Source: Pelobacter sp. UBA6093 (GTDB lineage: Bacteria > Desulfobacterota > Desulfuromonadia > Desulfuromonadales > Syntrophotaleaceae). From it: a stretch of 42,543 bases of DNA. Shown here in pieces: positions 8,451-14,034 of this stretch. Both the position numbers and the translations under genes were made by a program. The stretch is from NCBI GenBank assembly GCA_002435955.1, contig DIWZ01000026.1, positions 64,565 to 107,107 on the forward strand, written 5' to 3'. The notes beneath the pieces are model-generated. The model searched no databases and had not been told where the DNA came from. It saw only the letters and a program-made list of their open reading frames with translations. The first letter of the stretch is position 1; each line of letters starts with the position of its first letter.

Positions 8451-9893
8451 ATGAAAATAACCGTTGTCGGAGCGGGTATCTCCGGCCTTGCCGCGGCTTT
8501 TGCCGTCCAGCAGGGCGCGCAGCGTACCGGTCTGGATGTGACGCTCGACGTTTTCGAAAAGGGTGACTGTCCTGGCGGAAAGATTCACTCCGAACAGGTG
8601 GGTGGCTATCTTTGCGAGTGGGGTCCCAACGGATTTCTCGACAACAAACCCATGACTCTCGATCTGTGCCGCGAAGCCGGCATGGGGGAACAGTTATTGC
8701 GTTCCAACGACGCCGCGCGCAAGCGTTACATTTTTTCAGAAGGATGCCTGCAGCGGGTACCTGAATCGGCCTCGGAGTTTTTTCGATCTTCACTGGTGTC
8801 ATGGCCCGGAAAATTGCGGCTGGCCGCAGAAATTGGCGTGCCGCGTCGCAACGAGGGCACAGATGAGACCCTGGCTGACTTTGTGCGCCGGCGATTAGGG
8901 CGTGAAGCACTCGATCGACTGGTTGGACCCATGGCGGCGGGCATTTTTGCAGGAGATCCCGAGACCATGAGTTTGCGCAGTTGTTTTCCGCGCATCCACG
9001 AACTGGAGCAGCAATATGGCGGGTTGATTCGCGCGCTGTTGCTGTTGGCACGGCAAAAGCGTGCTGAGCGCCGGGCCGGCAAGGCGGTCGCCGGAGCGGC
9101 TGGTCCCGGCGGCATCCTTACCTCCTTTGCCGGAGGGATACAACATTTAACGGATGGACTGTCCCGGCATCTGGGGAAAAGCCTGCATCTTGGTGATGAA
9201 GTAATGTCGATCACGCCGTTGAAGGAGGGTTTTTCCCTTCGCACCCAACGGGGGCTGGTGCACGAAACCGATGTGCTGATCGCCGCCGTACCGGCTATGG
9301 TGCTGGCTTCACAGATCGAGGACTTCTCCACCTCGATGGCAGAACTGTTGCGACAGATACCTTACGCCCCTCTGCATGTGGCATGTTTTGGTTATACGCG
9401 TGAATCCGTGCAGAAGGGAACCGACGGATTTGGTTATCTCGCTGCAAGAAGCTCCGGCTTGCACAGTCTCGGAACGTTGTGGTCTTCCAGTATTTTCCCA
9501 GGTCGAGCACCCGAGGGGCGTGTGTTGCTGCATACCATGTTTGGCGGGGCCACGAGGCCCGAGTCGGCATCGATGGATGCGGATGAAGTACGGCGGCGCG
9601 TCCAGGAAGATTTGAGGCGAACTATGGGCATAACGCAAGAGCCCGAATTTGTGAGGATGATTTTTCATAAAGCGGCTATCCCTCAATATGTGTCCGGTCA
9701 TGGCGCCCGGTTGAAAGCCCTTGAAGGCCATGCGCTGGCATATCCGGGACTGATTCTTGCCGGCAACGCATTTTACGGAGTCGGGCTCAACGATTGTGTT
9801 GCTGCCGCCAACCGTGCGGCGAACCGTGCTCTCGCATTGTTAGAGCACCGCCGCCAGGAGCCTGTCGACCTATACAGGCCGGCTCATGGATAG
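8451..9893 (+). CDS. hemG: Protoporphyrinogen/coproporphyrinogen oxidase, HemY-type flavoprotein
   Basis: A 480-residue FAD enzyme of the HemY/PPOX family, oxidising porphyrinogen to porphyrin. The N-terminal Rossmann motif GAGISGLAAAFA binds FAD. GGKIHSEQVGGYLCEWGPNGFLDN is the family's second block. GLILAGNAFYGVGLNDCVAAANRAANRAL near the C-terminus is the FAD/substrate block. The length is typical. The last dozen codons (from QEPVDLYRPAHG) and the TAG stop lie inside a copy of the dispersed foldback repeat, so the native C-terminus has been replaced or extended. HemY-type enzymes usually use O2 as acceptor, which is notable if the host is anaerobic. It is functionally linked with hemE and hemH but separated from them by cbpA. 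Confidence 0.95.
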   Translation: MKITVVGAGISGLAAAFAVQQGAQRTGLDVTLDVFEKGDCPGGKIHSEQVGGYLCEWGPNGFLDNKPMTLDLCREAGMGEQLLRSNDAARKRYIFSEGCLQRVPESASEFFRSSLVSWPGKLRLAAEIGVPRRNEGTDETLADFVRRRLGREALDRLVGPMAAGIFAGDPETMSLRSCFPRIHELEQQYGGLIRALLLLARQKRAERRAGKAVAGAAGPGGILTSFAGGIQHLTDGLSRHLGKSLHLGDEVMSITPLKEGFSLRTQRGLVHETDVLIAAVPAMVLASQIEDFSTSMAELLRQIPYAPLHVACFGYTRESVQKGTDGFGYLAARSSGLHSLGTLWSSSIFPGRAPEGRVLLHTMFGGATRPESASMDADEVRRRVQEDLRRTMGITQEPEFVRMIFHKAAIPQYVSGHGARLKALEGHALAYPGLILAGNAFYGVGLNDCVAAANRAANRALALLEHRRQEPVDLYRPAHG

Positions 9894-9907
9894 TCCGACA
9901 GCCTCCT
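9856..9907. repeat. Dispersed foldback repeat overlapping the hemG 3' end
   Basis: Left arm AGGAGCCTGTCGACCTAT, a shortened core (CAGGCCGGCTCAT) and right arm GGATAGTCCGACAGCCTCCT. The first 38 bases are translated as the end of HemG, and the stop codon is the TAG inside the GGATAGTCC of the right arm. The core lacks the CGAATTTGCAGC segment of full copies. Confidence 0.85.
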
Positions 9908-10000
9908 GGTATTCGACCCGAGTTTATTTTTTGCGATTATAATTTTCATCCTCGCCTTTCGGCGCAGTATTTGCTGTGTTCCGGGACGCAATAAACACAA

Positions 10001-10028
10001 GACCTGGCAATGCAACGATAGCCAGGTC
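10001..10028 (+). other. Hairpin in the rbgA leader
   Basis: Perfect 8-bp inverted repeat GACCTGGC (10001-10008) / GCCAGGTC (10021-10028) with a 12-base loop, 17 bases before the rbgA start codon. There is no T-run, so it is not a standard terminator. It could shape translation of rbgA or be chance. Confidence 0.4.
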
Positions 10029-10045
10029 ATGCAGTGAGAACATAA

Positions 10046-10888
10046 ATGATCAAGTGGTTTCCAGGACATATGCACAGTGCCCGGCAGCAGATTGCTGAGG
10101 CCATGCCGAAAATCGATCTTGTTATCGAAGTGCTCGACGCACGCCTGCCTCTGGCCAGCAGCAATGCGCTGCTGACGGAATTGCGTGGCACCAAGCCCTG
10201 TATCAAGGTTTTGAACAAGAGCGATCTGGCCGACCCGGGGGTTACCGCTGAGTGGGTGCGTTTTTTTGAGCAAAGCGGTAAGGGAGTTAAAGCTTTGGCC
10301 ATAAACGCAACAGGAAAGGGCGAGACCGCGCGCTTGACCCGTCTCGGTCGCAGTCTCATGCCTCACAGAGGGGGGCCCGGCAAGCCTCTGCGTATCCTGA
10401 TCGTCGGTATTCCAAATGTTGGGAAATCGACTCTCATCAATACCCTGTGTGGGCGTCGTATAGCCAAAGTCGGAGATAAACCGGCTATAACCCGCAGTGC
10501 CCAGCAGGTCGATTTGCGCAACGGGATAATGCTTTACGATACCCCGGGGGTTCTGGCTCCCAATCTGGAAGATCAGAGAGGGGCTTTGTGTTTGGCCGCT
10601 ACGGGAGCTATCGGGGACAATGCCATGGATCACGAACAGGTTGCGGCCTTCGTCGGAGATTTTTTGCTGGAACGGTATCCCCAGCACCTTGTCGAACGCT
10701 ATCGGCTAAAGGATATGCCGGAGAATGGCGAGTCGTTGCTGGAAGAAGTGGGGCGCCTGCGAGGCTGTCTTGCAACCGGTGGTGTTGTTGATCGACAACG
10801 CGCTGCTGAACTTTTGCTGAACGATTTGCAAGGTGGTCGCCTGGGCCGAATCAGTATGGAAACCCAGGCTGACATCGTCGTGGTATGA
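10046..10888 (+). CDS. rbgA: Ribosome biogenesis GTPase RbgA/YlqF
   Basis: A 280-residue circularly permuted GTPase that assists late 50S subunit assembly. The opening IKWFPGHMHSARQQI is the RbgA signature. The permuted motif order is visible: G4 NKSD at 57-60, G1 P-loop GIPNVGKST at 121-129, G3 DTPG at 165-168. The C-terminal helical part (about 180-280) matches the RNA-binding tail. The ribosome site before ATG 10046 is weak (GTGAGA), and a hairpin lies just upstream. It stands alone between the repeat after hemG and the FKBP gene. Confidence 0.95.
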   Translation: MIKWFPGHMHSARQQIAEAMPKIDLVIEVLDARLPLASSNALLTELRGTKPCIKVLNKSDLADPGVTAEWVRFFEQSGKGVKALAINATGKGETARLTRLGRSLMPHRGGPGKPLRILIVGIPNVGKSTLINTLCGRRIAKVGDKPAITRSAQQVDLRNGIMLYDTPGVLAPNLEDQRGALCLAATGAIGDNAMDHEQVAAFVGDFLLERYPQHLVERYRLKDMPENGESLLEEVGRLRGCLATGGVVDRQRAAELLLNDLQGGRLGRISMETQADIVVV

Positions 10889-10920
10889 ATATTTCGGGCG
10901 GAATCCGCACCAACTTCGTC

Positions 10921-10949
10921 TTGACTAACAAGCGGTGCAGAGGGAGAAT
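10921..10949 (+). promoter_or_regulatory. Candidate sigma-70-type promoter for the FKBP gene
   Basis: TTGACT (10921-10926), 17 bases, then GAGAAT (10944-10949). The -35 is good and the -10 is weak. It lies about 100 bases upstream of the FKBP start in an otherwise featureless 160-base gap. Confidence 0.3.
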
Positions 10950-11049
10950 TCAGGACGGGTCTAATAAAACTTATTTAAATCCAGGTAAGGCCAAAGTAGT
11001 CTGATCACCTATTGATTCAAACACTTTTTTTACGCATGGAGGTTATGCA

Positions 11050-11766
11050 ATGAAACGTACGATGAAGATTTCTCTGGCCTTCGCGGCCGTACTGCTCGTG
11101 ATCGGTGGATGTACCGGAAAAGAGCAGACTGCCGTGAAGATGGAATCCCTGCAGGACAAGGTTAGTTACGGAATTGGTTTGCGCATCGGTCGGGATTTCA
11201 AGACTCAACAGGTGGAATTGAACCCCGATCTCCTTCTCAAAGGCATTGAGGACGGCCTGGCCGGCACCGAACCACTGTTGAATGATGAACAGATTCGGGA
11301 AACCATGGCTGCTTTTCAGCAGGAAATGATGGAGCGTGAAAAGACCCGCCTTGAAGAGGCCACAGTCAAAAACGCCGAAGCAGGCAAGAAATATATGGAG
11401 GAGAACGCTAAAAAAGACGGCGTCGTCACCTTGCCCAGCGGACTGCAATACAAGGTCCTGACCGAAGGCAGTGGCAAACAACCCACGGCCAGCGATATCG
11501 TGAAGGTACATTATCGTGGAACCCTGGTCGACGGTACTGAGTTCGACAGTTCCTACTCGCGAAATGAACCTGCCGAATTTCCGGTTGGCGGCGTCATTCC
11601 TGGCTGGACTGAAGCTTTGCAGCTGATGAAGGAAGGTTCCAAGTGGCAGCTGGTATTGCCCCCGTCGCTGGCCTACGGCGATCGTGGTGCAGGGCCAAGT
11701 ATCGGCCCTAACGCCACTCTGGTGTTCGAAGTGGAGCTGTTGGAGGTCAAGGCACAGGAAAAATAA
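11050..11766 (+). CDS. FKBP-type peptidyl-prolyl isomerase lipoprotein (Mip/FkpA type)
   Basis: A 238-residue envelope folding catalyst. Residues 1-20 are a lipoprotein signal peptide with lipobox VIGGC, so C21 would be lipidated. Residues about 35-110 match the helical FKBP N-terminal dimerisation domain (DKVSYGIGLRIGRDF). Residues about 140-233 form the FKBP catalytic domain (VKVHYRGTLVDGTEFDSSY, VIPGWTEALQLMKEGSKW, PPSLAYGDRG, LVFEVELLEV). GGAGG lies seven bases before ATG 11050. The nearest relatives in style are FkpA and Mip, which act on proteins in the periplasm or at the outer membrane. It is monocistronic, bounded by a perfect long hairpin. Confidence 0.93.
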   Translation: MKRTMKISLAFAAVLLVIGGCTGKEQTAVKMESLQDKVSYGIGLRIGRDFKTQQVELNPDLLLKGIEDGLAGTEPLLNDEQIRETMAAFQQEMMEREKTRLEEATVKNAEAGKKYMEENAKKDGVVTLPSGLQYKVLTEGSGKQPTASDIVKVHYRGTLVDGTEFDSSYSRNEPAEFPVGGVIPGWTEALQLMKEGSKWQLVLPPSLAYGDRGAGPSIGPNATLVFEVELLEVKAQEK

Positions 11767-11817
11767 CGATCAGGGGTGCCGGCCCTTGCTCAGTTGAAAA
11801 GCTCTCAGTAAAATAAT

Positions 11818-11856
11818 ACAGCCTGCAGATCTGAGTGATCTGCAGGCTGTGGTTTT
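11818..11856 (+). terminator. Long perfect hairpin after the FKBP gene
   Basis: 14-bp perfect stem ACAGCCTGCAGATC (11818-11831) / GATCTGCAGGCTGT (11837-11850) with a 5-base loop, followed by a short GGTTTT. The T-run is short, so termination is likely but not certain; the structure also protects 3' ends. Confidence 0.75.
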
Positions 11857-11922
11857 ATCTGTCCGCTTTTGAGCGATAACGGCGCCCTCCAAAAAAATCT
11901 TTGTCTGTGGAAAGATTAAGTC

Positions 11923-12060
11923 TTGCCTTTCATGGGGCTTCCGTGATAGGGTGCCGTTACTTAAGAAAGTTTGTGTGAATCTTTAGTCGTTCACCAGGTT
12001 GACAAGGTGTCAGCCCGGATCAAAAACACAGGCCTTTTTGGGCTGTGTTTTTTGTTTTTT
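11923..12060 (+). promoter_or_regulatory. Structured leader of the first csp gene, with candidate promoter
   Basis: This region is duplicated upstream of the second csp gene. A weak promoter-like pair TTGCCT (11923-11928) and ATAGGG (11946-11951) precedes the shared block TAAGAAAGTTTGTGTGA (from 11962). Hairpin 1 is GTTGACA-AGG-TGTCAGC (11998-12014). Hairpin 2 pairs AAAAACACAG (12022-12031) with CTGTGTTTTT (12043-12052), has an inner CC/GG pair, and is followed by TTTTTT (12055-12060), so it looks like an intrinsic terminator about 50 bases before the coding region. It could act as a temperature-responsive attenuator, as a thermosensor, or as the end of a short leader RNA. The gap 11767-12112 contains nothing else but the FKBP terminator. 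Confidence 0.6.
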
Positions 12061-12112
12061 AGACGAGCGGAATTTGCGCGGAAAAATCCCCCAGGGGAAC
12101 ATGGAGAAAAAA

Positions 12113-12313
12113 ATGGCAGAAGGTACTGTAAAATGGTTTAACGACGCAAAAGGTTTTGGTTTTATCGAGCAGGACAATGGACCCGATGTGTTCGTCCATT
12201 TTTCCGAGATCCAGGGTGATGGTTTTAAATCCCTCGCCGAGGGCGACCGTGTAAGTTTCGAAGTCACCCAGGGCCAAAAAGGTCCTCAGTCATCGAATGT
12301 ACGCAAAATTTAA
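12113..12313 (+). CDS. cspA: Cold-shock domain protein, copy 1
   Basis: A 66-residue single-domain OB-fold RNA/ssDNA-binding protein of the CspA family. RNP1 KGFGFI and RNP2 VFVHFSEI are intact. The start is ATG 12113 (MAEGTVKW), six bases after GGAG; the ATG at 12101 would add MEKK but then has no ribosome site. It differs from the second copy only near the C-terminus (SSNVRKI versus SASVRRI). The long conserved leader and the shared 3' hairpins are typical of cold-shock mRNAs and suggest post-transcriptional control. Which csp paralogue name applies is uncertain. Confidence 0.96.
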   Translation: MAEGTVKWFNDAKGFGFIEQDNGPDVFVHFSEIQGDGFKSLAEGDRVSFEVTQGQKGPQSSNVRKI

Positions 12314-12334
12314 GTAAGATTTTGCATCGATTGC

Positions 12335-12372
12335 AAAAGAGCCCCGCGATAATTCGCGGGGCTCTTTTTTTT
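12335..12372 (+). terminator. Intrinsic terminator of csp copy 1
   Basis: Stem AAAAGAGCCCCGCG (12335-12348) / CGCGGGGCTCTTTT (12355-12368), 6-base loop, T-run to 12372. A second hairpin TTTTGCA (12320-12326) / TGCAAAA (12332-12338) shares the A-run of the terminator's 5' arm, so the two may compete; the same arrangement occurs after copy 2. Confidence 0.95.
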
Positions 12373-12476
12373 AAAGTTTACACGGGATTTTGGGGCCGCG
12401 GATTCCGGGAGATACAATGCCGGCTTTAAAGTCAAGACGGTGGAGTAGAATCAACTTCAAATGCCTTGTGACTTAA

Positions 12477-12884
12477 CTATTTGCATCGCATTGTTTTCTT
12501 GCCGTCCTCAAACAAAACCTCAATTTTTTGCCCGCCAACAATGCGTTGTACAAGACCCAGCCCGAAAATCGGATGATTTATCAAGGTCTTGACCTTATAA
12601 GAATCTGTCATGGAGTAGTCTGTTGCTTTTACACGATTCATGGTCGGACGCAAGGTTTCCCACTCATGGCGCTCTGCATCTTTAAGCTGAACCGCTCGCC
12701 GCATGGTGGGCTTTTTTGCTGCGGTTGGCGGCCGATACTTGTGTTGGCGACTGCAGGTATTGCATTGCACTGTCGCAGGAGCGTCTTCGGCCATGATGAT
12801 GATGATGTGGGTATTGTTTTTTCGACATTTTGTGCAGCGGGCTTCGATTGAGTCGCCGGCCGAAAGCGCAGTGCTTTGCATAGC
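12477..12884 (-). CDS. Zinc-ribbon protein with a C-terminal Tudor-like segment, function unknown
   Basis: About 135 residues. I choose ATG 12884 (MQSTALSAGD) because AAGGAG lies seven bases upstream; the longer frame to 12968 lacks support. CTKC and CNTC about 28 residues apart can form one zinc ribbon. A basic linker follows (AAKKPTMRRA). The C-terminal 40 residues (INHPIFGLGLVQRIVGGQKIEVLFEDGKKTM) resemble the small SH3/Tudor-like tail seen in UvrD-type helicases and CarD-like proteins (HPxFGxGxV), which suggests nucleic acid or RNA polymerase contacts. I do not recognise a characterised family. It sits between two csp copies, transcribed toward copy 1, with a tetraloop hairpin immediately before its ribosome site. 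Confidence 0.8.
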   Translation of the reverse strand, partial: AMQSTALSAGDSIEARCTKCRKNNTHIIIIMAEDAPATVQCNTCSRQHKYRPPTAAKKPTMRRAVQLKDAERHEWETLRPTMNRVKATDYSMTDSYKVKTLINHPIFGLGLVQRIVGGQKIEVLFEDGKKTMRCK

Positions 12885-12887
12885 GGT

Positions 12888-12911
12888 ACTCCTTGCTTGG
12901 CTTTCGCCAAG
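12888..12911 (-). promoter_or_regulatory. GAAA-tetraloop hairpin abutting the ribosome site of the zinc-ribbon gene
   Basis: On the minus strand CTTGGC-GAAA-GCCAAG (12911 down to 12896) forms a perfect 6-bp stem capped by a GNRA tetraloop. One base later the Shine-Dalgarno AAGGAG begins, then TACCGCT and ATG. Such a stable cap next to the ribosome site could protect the mRNA or tune initiation. Confidence 0.5.
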
Positions 12912-13237
12912 GTGTTTCCAATAAAGACCAGGGAGATAGCTGGAATTTACGGGGTAGGCTTGGCACATGGCGTGCGTGGAATCCCTGGCATGGTGACCGT
13001 TGCATCCCTTCGCTCCGTAACATCATCTCCGTACGGTGAGAAGGCCGGTGGTGGTTTGACCGAGGACATTTGGGGTAGTAACATCCTTCAGCATACACCC
13101 TTGGGCAAATAAAAGATACCTGGTGAAACATTTCTTTAGGTTGGCACGAAAAGTCCCTGCCAGTACCATGCAGCCGGTGGTCCATCTTTCGGAAGGCGAG
13201 GAGACTCAATCCAAGGATTTCTTTTTTATTACATTTA
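12912..13237. other. Intergenic stretch without recognisable gene
   Basis: About 325 bases between the zinc-ribbon gene and the duplicated csp cassette. Short frames exist on both strands but none has a ribosome site or a recognisable product. A small CCGTACGG palindrome near 13030-13037 is the only structure noted. Confidence 0.4.
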
Positions 13238-13241
13238 GTCC

Positions 13242-13380
13242 TTGCGTTCCTATGGGTCGCCATGTTAAGTTGGCCGAACTAAGAAAGTTTGTGTGAGTGT
13301 TTTCGTCGCTCGCCAGTTTGACAAGGTGTCAACATGGTTCAAAGCACGCAGGCCACTTGGGCTGGGTGCTTTTTATTTTG
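13242..13380 (+). promoter_or_regulatory. Structured leader of the second csp gene
   Basis: Second copy of the leader at 11923-12060. It has the shared TAAGAAAGTTTGTGTGA (from 13280), hairpin 1 TTGACA-AGG-TGTCAA (13318-13332), and hairpin 2 AAAGCAC..CAG (13341-13351) pairing with CTG..GTGCTTT (13362-13372), with inner CC/GG, followed by TTATTTT. Relative to copy 1, two adjacent A-T pairs of hairpin 2 are G-C and C-G here, so both partners changed together; one pair is lost to a G-G mismatch. This supports a real RNA structure. Confidence 0.6.
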
Positions 13381-13436
13381 GGCGATCGAGACTCACACAA
13401 CAAAAAAAGCTTCCCACGGGGGAGCATGGAGTTAAA

Positions 13437-13637
13437 ATGGCAGAAGGTACTGTAAAATGGTTTAACGACGCAAAAGGTTTTGGTTTTATCGAGCAGGATA
13501 ATGGACCTGATGTGTTTGTTCATTTTTCCGAAATCCAGGGCGATGGTTTTAAATCCCTCGCCGAGGGCGATCGCGTAAGCTTCGAAGTCACCCAGGGCCA
13601 GAAAGGTCCTCAGTCGGCAAGCGTACGCAGAATTTAA
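13437..13637 (+). CDS. cspA: Cold-shock domain protein, copy 2
   Basis: A 66-residue CspA-family protein, nearly identical to the product of 12113-12313, with the same RNP1 (KGFGFI) and RNP2 (VFVHFSEI). ATG 13437 follows GGAG by five bases. Leader, coding region and terminator are all homologous to copy 1, so the whole cassette of about 450 bp was duplicated. Most nucleotide differences in the coding region are silent, meaning selection or gene conversion has kept the proteins alike. It is probably a cold- or growth-phase-responsive RNA chaperone. Confidence 0.96.
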   Translation: MAEGTVKWFNDAKGFGFIEQDNGPDVFVHFSEIQGDGFKSLAEGDRVSFEVTQGQKGPQSASVRRI

Positions 13638-13659
13638 GTAAGATCTTGCATTAATTTGC

Positions 13660-13697
13660 AAAAGAGCCCCGCGGGTTTTCGTGGGGCTCTTTTTTTT
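13660..13697 (+). terminator. Intrinsic terminator of csp copy 2
   Basis: Stem AAAAGAGCCCCGCG (13660-13673) / CGTGGGGCTCTTTT (13680-13693) with one G-U pair, then T to 13697. The 5' arm is identical to copy 1, while loop and 3' arm differ. The short TTGCA/TGCAA hairpin immediately upstream is also kept. Confidence 0.95.
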
Positions 13698-13778
13698 CTG
13701 ATGACGTGCTCATCGACAAAAGGACGTCTATTCGCCTGTTGTAACGCAAGTGGATTAGCCGTTGGAAAGGATAACCAG

Positions 13779-13904
13779 ATGGCAAGAAAACCGAATTACG
13801 GATTTGAAAAGCGCCAGAAGGAAATTGCCAAGAAAGCCAAAAAAGACGAAAAGTCCAAGCGAAAACAGGAAGAAAAGCCCCTCGATGCTCCGGTTGAAGA
13901 GTAG
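13779..13904 (+). CDS. Tiny highly charged conserved protein (41 aa)
   Basis: The 41-residue product MARKPNYGFEKRQKEIAKKA... is dominated by Lys, Glu and Arg and should be a single helix. GGAAAGG lies eight bases before ATG 13779. Small proteins beginning with an NYGFEKRQKE-like stretch are widespread hypothetical proteins in proteobacteria, to my knowledge without an assigned role. It sits directly after the csp copy 2 terminator, so it probably has its own promoter. The charge pattern would fit nucleic-acid or ribosome association, but that is inference. Confidence 0.75.
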   Translation: MARKPNYGFEKRQKEIAKKAKKDEKSKRKQEEKPLDAPVEE

Positions 13905-13983
13905 CGGGGAAGACTCCCAACATGATAAGAACCAGAGGTCCAGGCGATCTGGTTTGCGCCCGGTAATGCCAAGTCTCGGGGAT

Positions 13984-14003
13984 ACTCCCCCTACAGGGGG
14001 AGT
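13984..14003. other. GC-rich hairpin between convergent genes
   Basis: ACTCCCCC-TACA-GGGGGAGT is a perfect 8-bp stem with a tetraloop, between the 41-aa gene and the 3' end of ntrX. It has no T-run on either side, so it could be a 3'-end stabiliser or a weak bidirectional terminator. Confidence 0.4.
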
Positions 14004-14034
14004 GGCTTGCGGCTTTATGTCCTGACCTGTTTGT

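Noticed and set aside
12000..12005. TTGACA of csp leader hairpin 1 as a -35 box
   Set aside because: No -10-like hexamer lies 16-18 bases downstream in either copy (AAAAAC and AAAGCA), and the six bases are paired in a conserved hairpin.
12885..13130. Minus-strand leader of the zinc-ribbon gene as a GEMM (c-di-GMP) riboswitch
   Set aside because: It has a CGAAAGCC segment but lacks the GACGCAAAGCC receptor block and the rest of the consensus.
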